DNA of 16,764 nucleotides from NCBI GenBank assembly GCA_964527995.1, contig CAZGRP010000080.1, positions 1 through 16,764 of the forward strand, in the 5' to 3' direction. The stretch is from CAZGRP01 sp964527995 (GTDB lineage: Bacteria; Zhuqueibacterota; Zhuqueibacteria; Oceanimicrobiales; CAZGRP01). The translations under genes and the position numbers were made by a program. Position 1 is the first letter of the stretch. Every line of letters begins with the position of its first letter. Below the pieces are notes generated by a model. The model was not told the origin of the DNA. It ran no database searches and saw nothing but the letters and a program-made list of their open reading frames with translations. Shown in pieces: positions 6,885 to 13,638 of the stretch.

Positions 6885-7244
6885 ATGACAACCCTGACTC
6901 ACGAAACCTGTATCCGGCAAGACGTCGACCTCGACCTTCTCAATCGCCTGCGAAGTGACTTGCTGCAGAGGGACGATCTCGGCTCTTTGGCCGAGCTGCT
7001 GAGTTTGGCTGGCAACGAAACGCGCTTGAAGATCCTCTATCTTCTCAGCCGTCATCAGGAACTCTGCGTCTGCGACCTGGCCGACATCACAGGTATGACT
7101 GTCTCGGCCATCTCGCATCAGTTGCGCAAGCTTCGCGATCGCAATCTGGTGAGCAAGCGCCGCGACGGGCAGACGATCTTCTACCAGCTCCAGGACAGCC
7201 CTTTTACGGCATTCCTTCGCCAGCTGTTTCGTGTGGATGATTGA
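6885..7244 (+). CDS. ArsR/SmtB-family metal-sensing repressor of the mer operon
   Basis: A 119-residue winged-helix protein. The core LLSLAGNETRLKILYLLSRHQELCVCDLAD is diagnostic: the ELCVCDL motif places C61 and C63 on the recognition-side helix, as in ArsR/CadC sensors of thiophilic metals. C9 near the N-terminus could complete a three-thiolate site like that of CadC, which suits Hg(II), Cd(II) or Pb(II). The DNA-reading helix is MTVSAISHQLRKLRDRNLV, then the wing KRRDGQTIFYQL. The C-terminal helix lacks the His/Asp pair of zinc sensors. I start at ATG 6885 after AAGGAAAG; an upstream in-frame ATG at 6819 would add a Phe-rich leader and is less likely. It stands first in the operon, 9 nt before merT, and probably represses the whole unit until metal binds. 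Mercury specificity is inferred from its neighbours. Confidence 0.88.
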   Translation: MTTLTHETCIRQDVDLDLLNRLRSDLLQRDDLGSLAELLSLAGNETRLKILYLLSRHQELCVCDLADITGMTVSAISHQLRKLRDRNLVSKRRDGQTIFYQLQDSPFTAFLRQLFRVDD

Positions 7245-7253
7245 CAGGACAGG

Positions 7254-7613
7254 ATGCAAAGAGCAATGAGAGTCAACGAAACCGTCGCGAGCTTCGGATC
7301 GGTCGTGACCGCCTTTTTCGCCAGTGCCTGCTGCATCGGTCCCCTGGCGTTCGCCTTCCTGGGGATCGGCGGCCTGGGTTTCGCAACGAAATTCGAGCCC
7401 TATCGTCCTTATTTTATTCTGCTAACCGCCTTCTTTCTGGGGGTCGGCTTCTACTTCAATTACAGGAAACCGAGTTCGAAGGAAGACGAAGAATGCTGCG
7501 AGCCTCTGCAAGTGCAGAAGCGGCGCAGAATCAACCGCATTGTTTTGTGGTCAGCCACCGTGCTTGCGGCCCTTCTCATCAGCGTGCAGTACTTTCTGCC
7601 TCTGATCTATTGA
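7254..7613 (+). CDS. merT: Mercuric ion transporter MerT
   Basis: A 119-residue inner-membrane protein with three hydrophobic segments (about residues 12-36, 44-64 and 94-116). The first holds the MerT hallmark ASACCIGP with vicinal Cys26/Cys27, which take Hg(II) from MerP and carry it across the membrane. The second loop on the cytoplasmic side carries another vicinal pair in DEECCEPLQ (C81, C82), where classical MerT has a spaced Cys pair; these hand the ion to MerA. ATG 7254 follows AGGACAGG closely. ATG 7266 (MRVNETV) is a reasonable alternative start that changes nothing functional. It lies between the regulator and the MerP-like gene, as expected of a mer operon. Confidence 0.9.
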   Translation: MQRAMRVNETVASFGSVVTAFFASACCIGPLAFAFLGIGGLGFATKFEPYRPYFILLTAFFLGVGFYFNYRKPSSKEDEECCEPLQVQKRRRINRIVLWSATVLAALLISVQYFLPLIY

Positions 7614-7651
7614 TCGGTCGAATCCCAGGCTCTAACCAGATGGAGGACATC

Positions 7652-7996
7652 ATGAAGAAGAGGATGTTTGCATTCGCCACAGGCACAGCGCTGGTGGCCG
7701 CGCTGCTCCTTTCTTTCGGTTGCGGGCAGAAGAGTGCCCAAACCTCGGATCAGGCAGCGGCCGTTCCAAACTCTGGGAAGGTTGCCAAGGTCAGTCTCCA
7801 GGTTGATGGCATGACCTGCTCGGCCTGTGCCTCTGGGATCAAAGCCACCCTGAAGAGCCTGGATGGCGTCTTGGAGGCAAAGGTCGATTATGAGGCCGGC
7901 AAGGCCGAGGTCAAGTATGATCCGGACAAGGCCAGCGTCGATCGAATCGTCGACACGATCAACAAGCTAGGGTACAAGGCTCGCTCGATCTCTTGA
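7652..7996 (+). CDS. merP: MerP-like mercury-binding protein, probable lipoprotein
   Basis: A 114-residue protein with one heavy-metal-associated (HMA) domain at about residues 44-114, containing GMTCSACASGI (C56, C59), the Hg(II)-binding loop of MerP, and ending with the usual LGYKA pattern. MerP binds Hg(II) outside the inner membrane and passes it to MerT. The N-terminus is unlike classical MerP: after a basic start and a hydrophobic run it reads LLLSFGC, with C24 suited to lipid attachment, then a polar Ser/Gln/Ala linker of about 18 residues. That predicts a tethered lipoprotein, although the residue at -3 (Ser) is not the best lipobox residue. The start is well set by GGAGG (7642-7646), 5 nt before the ATG. 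It lies 38 nt after merT. Confidence 0.87.
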   Translation: MKKRMFAFATGTALVAALLLSFGCGQKSAQTSDQAAAVPNSGKVAKVSLQVDGMTCSACASGIKATLKSLDGVLEAKVDYEAGKAEVKYDPDKASVDRIVDTINKLGYKARSIS

Positions 7997-8033
7997 GGCT
8001 GGTCGTCGGAGCGGTGGGGTTTTGACATCATTG

Positions 8034-8062
8034 AGGCGCAGTCACAGGTGCATGTTGCGCCT
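8034..8062 (+). other. Weak hairpin in the merP-merA gap
   Basis: AGGCGCA (8034-8040) and TGCGCCT (8056-8062) are perfect 7-base complements around a 15-nt loop, followed by TTG. This could be a weak attenuator or processing site in the 112-nt gap. A perfect TTGACA stands at 8022-8027 but lacks a matching -10 box. Confidence 0.25.
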
Positions 8063-8108
8063 TTGTACAGAGGATCATATCCAGCGGTTGTCTTAAGGAG
8101 AGGGATTG

Positions 8109-9830
8109 ATGCTGTTACGAAAAAAGACTACGGAGAGTCGCCGCGGCAACGGCCGTGAGGAAATCGAACTTGAAATCACCGGCATGACATGCGACTCATG
8201 CACGACACATGTGGCCGAGGCCTTGCAAGCGGTCGAAGGTGTGGTCGAGGCCCGGGTGCCGTCGTGGAAAGCCGCCCGCGCCACGGTTGTTGTCGACACC
8301 GGTGTCGCGGTCGGCGCGCTTGTCGAGGCGGTCGAAAAGGTAGGCTATCGGGCACGCCTCCTCAGCGGCGGTGGAGAGGGCGATCGCCCGGCAAAGCAAG
8401 GTTGGGGACGTGATGTGGACTACGACCTGGTGGTCATCGGCACCGGTGGCGGAGGCATGGCGGCAGCGATTCGAGCCGCGGAGAGTGGCTATCGGGCTGC
8501 GATCGTCGAGGCAGGCACCCTCGGCGGCACATGCGTGAACATTGGGTGCGTGCCCTCCAAGGCGTTGATTCGCGCTGCACAGGCCTACCACACCGCAGGT
8601 CATCATCCCTTTGCCGGACTGCGGACCCGGGCAGAGGGGATCGACTGGCAAGCCCTGATCGGCCAGAAGGACGAGCTCGTGGGCGAGCTGCGCCAGAAGA
8701 AATACGCTGATGTGCTGGCCTCTTATGGCGACAACATCACGGTGATCCAGGGATGGGCAAAACTGGACGAGAACGGCGATGTCGTCGTCAACGATGATCG
8801 CACCCTCAAGACCGGACGTGTCGTCATTGCCACTGGCGCCAGGCCCAGGCATCTGGCTCTCGATGGCGCCGACAAGACCAACGTGCTGGACAGCACATCC
8901 GTTATGTCCCTGAAGGCCCAGCCCCGGTCATTGCTCGTCATCGGCGGCCGCGCCATCGCCCTCGAACTGGGACAGGCTTTTGCACGTTTCGGCACTCGGG
9001 TGACCATCCTGCAGCGCAGCCCTCGACTGGTGCCCGACCACGAGCCGGAGATCGGCGAGGCGCTGGCGAAGTACTTCGAGGAAGAAGGCATCGAGGTTGT
9101 CACCGGGGCCACGCCCCGAGCTCTGCGTGAGGAGGATGGTCAAAAGGTGATCGTCGCCGAGGTGCGGGGGGAGACGCGTGAGTTCCGTGCCGAAGAGGTG
9201 CTGATGGCGGTCGGGCGCACCCCCAACACTGACAGCATGGGTCTCGAGGCTGCTGGCGTCGAGCTGGATGGAGGCGGGTTCATCGTCGTCGATGAGTACC
9301 TGCAAACAAGCAATCCCAAGGTTTACGCCGCTGGCGACGTGACGACGATGCCGAAGTTCGTTTATGTGGCGGCGGCGGCCGGAGGAATTGCGGCCGACAA
9401 CGCCCTGAACGGCAACCAGCAGGCTTTGGATCTCTCGGTGTTGCCGCAGGTGATCTTCACCGATCCGCAGGTTGCAACGGTCGGCCTGACCGAGGCCCGG
9501 GCGAAGGCCGAAGGCTATGATGTCAAGGTTGCGAACCTGCCGCTCGAACACGTGCCGCGTGCCCTTGCTGCCCGCGACACGCGTGGGTTCGTGAAACTGG
9601 TGGCCGATCGTAAATCCGACCGCCTGCTTGGTGCCCATATCCTCGCCGCTGAGGCAGGAGAAGTGGTTCAGACGGCAGCCCTGGCCGTGGCTTTCGGCTT
9701 GCGGTACGGCTTCAAGGTTCAGGACCTGCGACAGATGTTGTTCCCGTATCTGGTTCAGGTGGAGGGACTCAGGCTCGCAGCTCAGACCTTCGACAAAGAC
9801 GTGGCGCAGTTGTCGTGCTGTGCCGGCTGA
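8109..9830 (+). CDS. merA: Mercuric reductase MerA with N-terminal HMA domain
   Basis: A 573-residue flavoprotein that reduces Hg(II) to volatile Hg(0) with NADPH in the cytoplasm. An N-terminal HMA domain (about residues 18-85) has GMTCDSC (C28, C31) for metal capture. The FAD-binding GTGGGGMAAAIRAAESG follows, then the redox-active disulfide GGTCVNIGCVPSK (C142, C147), the NAD(P)H-binding stretch VIGGRAIALELGQAFARFG, the second FAD motif YAAGDV, and the dimerisation domain. It ends in QLSCCAG, whose vicinal C570/C571 deliver Hg(II) to the active site of the partner subunit; this pair separates MerA from lipoamide dehydrogenases. Length matches the family (about 550-570 with one HMA). AAGGAG (8095-8100) precedes ATG 8109 by 8 nt. 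It looks fully functional. Confidence 0.96.
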   Translation: MLLRKKTTESRRGNGREEIELEITGMTCDSCTTHVAEALQAVEGVVEARVPSWKAARATVVVDTGVAVGALVEAVEKVGYRARLLSGGGEGDRPAKQGWGRDVDYDLVVIGTGGGGMAAAIRAAESGYRAAIVEAGTLGGTCVNIGCVPSKALIRAAQAYHTAGHHPFAGLRTRAEGIDWQALIGQKDELVGELRQKKYADVLASYGDNITVIQGWAKLDENGDVVVNDDRTLKTGRVVIATGARPRHLALDGADKTNVLDSTSVMSLKAQPRSLLVIGGRAIALELGQAFARFGTRVTILQRSPRLVPDHEPEIGEALAKYFEEEGIEVVTGATPRALREEDGQKVIVAEVRGETREFRAEEVLMAVGRTPNTDSMGLEAAGVELDGGGFIVVDEYLQTSNPKVYAAGDVTTMPKFVYVAAAAGGIAADNALNGNQQALDLSVLPQVIFTDPQVATVGLTEARAKAEGYDVKVANLPLEHVPRALAARDTRGFVKLVADRKSDRLLGAHILAAEAGEVVQTAALAVAFGLRYGFKVQDLRQMLFPYLVQVEGLRLAAQTFDKDVAQLSCCAG

Positions 9831-9875
9831 CCGGCTCTGGCAGGTTCTCTCTGAGCGCAAGAGATGGCAGTTTTC

Positions 9876-9897
9876 GGGCTCCTCCTTTGAGGGGCCC
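9876..9897 (+). other. Stable hairpin between merA and the DsrE-like gene
   Basis: GGGCTCCTC (9876-9884) pairs with GAGGGGCCC (9889-9897) through one G-U pair and a CTTT loop. There is no T tract after it, so it may reduce or stabilise downstream expression rather than end transcription. The next gene's Shine-Dalgarno follows within 11 nt. Confidence 0.5.
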
Positions 9898-9921
9898 ATC
9901 GATTTGGAAGGAGGCGTGGAA

Positions 9922-10473
9922 ATGAAACGACGCATACCGGCTGGAGTTGCGGTCAGCGTGGTGGTGTTGCTGGCTGTGGTGCTCGGCGGTCTTGTCTCGG
10001 GCTGGCACGATAGTGAGGCACAGAAGAAAAAGCGCGTTTTGATCTACCTGCGCGACAACATCAAGGAAAACGATGGTCCGGCCTGCGTGGCCTTCGACGC
10101 CGCCTGGGCTGCCCTGGCCCAGGGATACAGCGTTGAGCTGATGTTCGATCAGGGCGCAGCCTATAACCTCAAGATCTTCGAAGGCGACGGCAAGACCGAT
10201 TTTCAGCGCTACGATCTGCCTCAGCGGCTCAAGGAGCTGCTGGCGGAGCAGTTCGGCGGCAGCCCAGATCAGATGCCCAAGACCTACCAGGACTTTCTCG
10301 ATCTGCTGCAGAGGAAGGGGCTCCTGGTGACCGTGAACGGCACCTGGAACGCGCTTACCGAGATCGAGAAAACCGTAAAAGGGAGAGCGCACATTGTGAA
10401 ATACGTCCAGCCTCTCGACCTGCGCGAGATGGTCGAGCATGCCGCCGCCGCGGATGTGGTGTGGACGTTCTGA
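9922..10473 (+). CDS. Exported DsrE-like protein, last gene of the mer operon
   Basis: A 183-residue protein with an N-terminal signal peptide or anchor (MKRRIPAG then a Val/Leu-rich core to about residue 28, then SEAQ). The mature domain starts KKRVLIYLRDN and continues ACVAFDAAWAALAQGYSVELMFDQGAAY. This beta-alpha-beta layout resembles the DsrE/DsrF fold used for sulfur or thiol handling. It has one cysteine, C55, in the first helix. A strong Shine-Dalgarno AAGGAGG (9908-9914) precedes ATG 9922 by 7 nt. Its place 91 nt after merA suggests an accessory role in metal or thiol chemistry outside the cytoplasm, which is inference. The last codons overlap a foreign coding remnant in another frame, so the natural C-terminus may have been altered; AADVVWTF still looks like a plausible final strand. 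DsrE membership is by fold pattern only. Confidence 0.6.
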   Translation: MKRRIPAGVAVSVVVLLAVVLGGLVSGWHDSEAQKKKRVLIYLRDNIKENDGPACVAFDAAWAALAQGYSVELMFDQGAAYNLKIFEGDGKTDFQRYDLPQRLKELLAEQFGGSPDQMPKTYQDFLDLLQRKGLLVTVNGTWNALTEIEKTVKGRAHIVKYVQPLDLREMVEHAAAADVVWTF

Positions 10474-10583
10474 CCTGGGATGGCAAGGACGATCTCGGCA
10501 ACCCCGTAGCCAGCAGCGTCTATCTCTACCGCCTCGAAGCTGGTGGCCTCAGCGTGATCAAGAGGATGAACTTGATTCGCTAG
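10467..10583 (+). pseudogene. C-terminal remnant of a FlgD-Ig / sorting-domain protein
   Basis: In the frame beginning at 10467 the DNA reads, over 38 codons to a TAG at 10581-10583, VLTWDGKDDLGNPVASSVYL then YRLEAGG and KRMNLIR. This is the classic final stretch of FlgD-Ig-like or type IX-style C-terminal domains (WDG-D-G-PV-SGVY-Y-L-AGG, then K-hydrophobic-R), common at the end of large secreted proteins in several phyla. The Gly before VY is Ser here. No start codon, ribosome site or rest of the protein is present; upstream bases belong to the DsrE-like gene in another frame. It is therefore a truncated tail left by a deletion or insertion event. Confidence 0.72.
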
Positions 10584-10628
10584 CCGCCGCCGCCGACAGG
10601 TGCTTGGTTTGAAACCTCTGCGCTTGAG

Positions 10629-10664
10629 AGTGACCGTCGCCTCAAGGTGACGGTCACTTTTGCT
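10629..10664 (+). terminator. Strong intrinsic terminator ending the mer operon
   Basis: AGTGACCGTCGCC (10629-10641) pairs with GGTGACGGTCACT (10646-10658) with one G-U pair and a TCAA tetraloop. The stem is 13 bp and is followed by TTTTGCTCT. It is the best hairpin in the window. It would terminate transcripts from the mer operon and, originally, from the truncated FlgD-Ig gene whose stop lies 45 nt upstream. Confidence 0.82.
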
Positions 10665-10948
10665 CTGAAGCTGATGACCGTGACCTGGATGGTGGTGCCT
10701 TTTCGGCCTCGAATGATCTCGCTCGTGTCGTGAAGCCGCCCAGCAGCCTATCGGAAACGAAAGCCCAGGGCTTGTCGAATGCCTGGCTGAAGCCCAGAGA
10801 TTTGGCGGTTCCTCCGGGACGTGGGAACTGCAAAATCTGGTGCCACCTGTCCACGAAATGAGCCCATCGAGGGCCCGTTCCCCGTCACCCCTGCCGTTCC
10901 CGAACCTCCGCCACCCTCACCCCGGCACCGAATCGCATGGATTTGTTG
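10665..10948. other. Intergenic stretch without recognised features
   Basis: Between the mer terminator and the next promoter I see no coding signature on either strand. A 66-codon reverse-strand open frame (10654-10854) has low-complexity Ser/Arg sequence at its end, overlaps the terminator, and has no recognised motif. Confidence 0.4.
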
Positions 10949-10977
10949 TTGACTTTCTTCCGGCGCTTTGTTATGTT
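10949..10977 (+). promoter_or_regulatory. Sigma-70-type promoter of the exported-hydrolase genes
   Basis: TTGACT (10949-10954) matches five of six -35 bases and TATGTT (10972-10977) matches four of six -10 bases, at an exact 17-nt spacing. The local sequence is unusually AT-rich for this window. The predicted start near 10984 leaves a leader of about 60 nt before ATG 11047. Confidence 0.6.
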
Positions 10978-11046
10978 CTCGCCGGCAGAAAGCCTCTCAC
11001 AACGACTGTGATTGGCCCCCCATCGAACCTTTCCTGGGAATCGACC

Positions 11047-13479
11047 ATGCGACTCCACTATCGAAGTCTTCTCCTCGTCCTTGTTGTCCTGCTGCCAATC
11101 GCCTGCACCAAGAAGACAGAACTGCCCGGATCGTTCCCGGGAGGCACGCGCCTGCCCAATCGCTGGGTGCTCACTCCCGCAGGCAAACAGATCGACGTGG
11201 GCGACCTGCCCCTCAACATGGTGATTTCACCGGACGGCCGCCTGCTGGCCGTCACCAACAACGGCTTCGGCCGGCAGTTCGTCTCGTTGATCGACCTGCG
11301 CACGGACAGCGTGGTTCAAGAGCTGCCCGTGGAGAAGGCGTTCTATGGAGTGGCCTTCAGTCCTCGTGGCGACCGCCTGTACGCCTCGGGCGGCGGCGAC
11401 TCCCAGGTGTTGCTCTGGCGGATCGACGGCAACCGCGCTGTGGACAAGGATTCGATCTCGCTGAAGGGGAAGAGGTGGGCTGGCAAGGTCTTCCCGGCGG
11501 GGCTGGCCCTTTCGCCCGATGGCGCCAGGCTGTACGTCGCCGGCAACCAGGACAGCAGCCTCATCGTCGTGGATGTGCTGAAGAAGAGGGTCATCGACCG
11601 GTTGACCCTCGGCAACTTCCCCTACGACGTTCGAGTTTCGCCGGACGGGAAAAAGGCCTTTGTGAGTCTGTGGGGTGCCGGCCGGGTGAGCGTGATCGAC
11701 CTCGAATCGGGCCGGCCGGTCGCTTCTGTCCGTGTCGGTGCTCATCCCAACGCCATGGCCCTGTCGCCGAATGGGGGTCTCCTCTATGTGGCCTGCGCGA
11801 ACAGCGATGAGGTCTGGATCATCGACACCGAATCCGATTCGGTCATCGAAACCATTGGTTTGCACCCCTACGCCAACGCCCCCTACGGCAGCACACCCAA
11901 CGGCCTTGCGCTGTCGCCTGACGGCACGACGCTGTTCGTGGCCAACGCCGACAACAACGACGTCGCCGTCATCGACGTGTCCGAGAGGGGAAAGAGCGTC
12001 GTCAAGGGTCTCATTCCCGCGGGCTGGTATCCGACCGCCGTCGCCGTAAGCCACGACGGCAAGAGGTTGTTCGTCACCAACGGCAAAGGGCTCACCTCGA
12101 AGCCCAATCCCAGGGGCCCCAACCCGAATGTCAAGCAGACCGCGGAAACCCAGTACATCGGAAGACTGTTCACCGGCACCGTCTCAGCCATTCAGGTGCC
12201 CGACGCGCCCGTACTGGAACGATACACTCGCCAGGTGGTCAAGAACAACGGCTTCAACGAAGCTGCTCAGAAGCTGACTGCCAGAGCACGAAACACGAAA
12301 CCCCATGCATTGCCCCGGCGGGTGGGAGAGCCTTCTCTGATCAAACACGTGGTTTACATCATCAAAGAGAACCGCACCTATGACCAGGTGCTGGGCGACG
12401 TACCGCAGGGCAACGGCGACCCCGAGCTCTGCCTCTTTGGCCGAGATGTCACCCCCAACCAACATGCTCTGGCTGAAAGGTATGTTCTCCTGGACAACTT
12501 CTACGTGGACGCCGAGGTCAGTGCGGACGGACACGAATGGAGCACGGGTGCCATCGCCACAGACTTCGTCGAGAAGACCTGGCCCACCAGCTACTCGCGC
12601 CGTGGGCTGGCCTATCCCTGGGGAGGCGGATTCAGCATCGCCATGCCGAACAGTGGCTATCTTTGGGACGCCGCTGCTCGCAAGGGGTTGACCTACCGGA
12701 CCTATGGAGAGTTTCTCGAGCAGAAGGGAGATTCCCTGGTCACCAAGCTCCCGAACCTGCAGGGACACTTTTCTCCAACCTACCGGGCCTGGGATCTGAG
12801 CTACCCGGACACGCTGCGGGCGGAGGCCTTCATCCAGGAACTGCACGATTTCGAAGCCAGGGGTGAACTGCCGCAACTGATCCTCATGTGGCTTCCAAAT
12901 GACCATACGGCCGGAACCCGTCCCGGCATGCTGACTCCCAGGGCCATGGTGGCAGGGAACGATCTGGCGCTGGGCAGGGTGGTGGAGGCGATCAGCCACA
13001 GCCGGTTCTGGAAGGACACGGCGATCTTCGTCGTCGAGGACGACGCCCAGAACGGCCCGGACCACGTGGACGCCCATCGCACCACCGCCTTTGTGCTCGG
13101 TCCCTACGTTCGCCGGGGCGCCGTCGACCACACCATGTACGACACCGTCAGCATGCTGCGGACGATCGAGCTGATTCTGGGCCTGCCGCCGATGAGTCAG
13201 TACGATGCGGCGGCCCTTCCCATGGTCAACTCTTTTACCGACGATGCGGATCTGACGCCGTACACGGCCTTGCGCCCGCGTGTTCCGCTGGACGAAACGA
13301 ATCAGACCACGGCATATGGCGCCGAAGAGAGCCTGGCCATGGACTTCCGCAGCGAGGATGCGGCCCCCGAAATCCGACTGAACGAGATCATCTGGAAGTC
13401 GATCCGCGGGGCAGACTCGCCCATGCCGCCACCGATCCACAGTCGCCGGTTTCCGGAACGCGACACGGACGATGAGTGA
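11047..13479 (+). CDS. Beta-propeller/phosphoesterase-family lipoprotein
   Basis: An 810-residue protein. A lipoprotein-type signal (MRLHYRS, hydrophobic core, LLPIAC) puts the lipidated Cys at C20. Residues about 50-410 form a YncE-like (YVTN) beta-propeller with repeated motifs such as SPDGRLLAVTNN, SPDGARLYVAGN, SPDGKKAFVSLW and SPDGTTLFVANA. Residues about 430-770 form a phosphoesterase domain of the phospholipase C/acid phosphatase type: IIKENRTYDQVLGD (E441, N442, D446), EVSADGHEW (D494, H496), LPNDHTAG (D619, H620) and VEDDAQNGPDHVDAHR (E664 to H677), the expected metal-site residues. The likely role is hydrolysis of phosphate esters, possibly phospholipids, at the cell surface; the substrate is not predictable. 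I chose ATG 11047 for its signal peptide; the frame is open upstream but without a convincing start. It is the first gene after the promoter near 10950. Confidence 0.87.
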   Translation: MRLHYRSLLLVLVVLLPIACTKKTELPGSFPGGTRLPNRWVLTPAGKQIDVGDLPLNMVISPDGRLLAVTNNGFGRQFVSLIDLRTDSVVQELPVEKAFYGVAFSPRGDRLYASGGGDSQVLLWRIDGNRAVDKDSISLKGKRWAGKVFPAGLALSPDGARLYVAGNQDSSLIVVDVLKKRVIDRLTLGNFPYDVRVSPDGKKAFVSLWGAGRVSVIDLESGRPVASVRVGAHPNAMALSPNGGLLYVACANSDEVWIIDTESDSVIETIGLHPYANAPYGSTPNGLALSPDGTTLFVANADNNDVAVIDVSERGKSVVKGLIPAGWYPTAVAVSHDGKRLFVTNGKGLTSKPNPRGPNPNVKQTAETQYIGRLFTGTVSAIQVPDAPVLERYTRQVVKNNGFNEAAQKLTARARNTKPHALPRRVGEPSLIKHVVYIIKENRTYDQVLGDVPQGNGDPELCLFGRDVTPNQHALAERYVLLDNFYVDAEVSADGHEWSTGAIATDFVEKTWPTSYSRRGLAYPWGGGFSIAMPNSGYLWDAAARKGLTYRTYGEFLEQKGDSLVTKLPNLQGHFSPTYRAWDLSYPDTLRAEAFIQELHDFEARGELPQLILMWLPNDHTAGTRPGMLTPRAMVAGNDLALGRVVEAISHSRFWKDTAIFVVEDDAQNGPDHVDAHRTTAFVLGPYVRRGAVDHTMYDTVSMLRTIELILGLPPMSQYDAAALPMVNSFTDDADLTPYTALRPRVPLDETNQTTAYGAEESLAMDFRSEDAAPEIRLNEIIWKSIRGADSPMPPPIHSRRFPERDTDDE

Positions 13480-13505
13480 GACGTGCGGGCCCGCCCGCTC
13501 TCACT
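13475..13505 (+). terminator. Hairpin overlapping the phosphoesterase stop codon
   Basis: AGTGAGA (13475-13481) pairs with TCTCACT (13499-13505), and inside it GCGGG (13485-13489) pairs with CCCGC (13494-13498), with a CGT bulge and a CCCG loop. The 12-bp stem takes in the TGA stop (13477-13479). No T tract follows, so it may be a 3' stabiliser or partial terminator setting the ratio to the downstream carboxypeptidase gene. Confidence 0.45.
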
Positions 13506-13638
13506 GGACGATCTGGTAGTGAAACCCGCTTCTGGAGATTCCGGTCCTGACTGCGGTTCTGGATGCCATGATGTCGTTTGGAATAAACTGGAGGGAAAAC
13601 TGCACATCGCGAACTGTTTCGAAAGGAGAAGAAGGTTG

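Noticed and set aside
8022..8050. Internal promoter for merA, from the perfect TTGACA at 8022
   Set aside because: No acceptable -10 hexamer lies 16-19 nt downstream; the position is within the operon gap and the hexamer may be chance.
12184..13440. 418-codon reverse-strand open frame opposite the phosphoesterase domain
   Set aside because: Antisense to conserved metal-binding motifs; no independent support.
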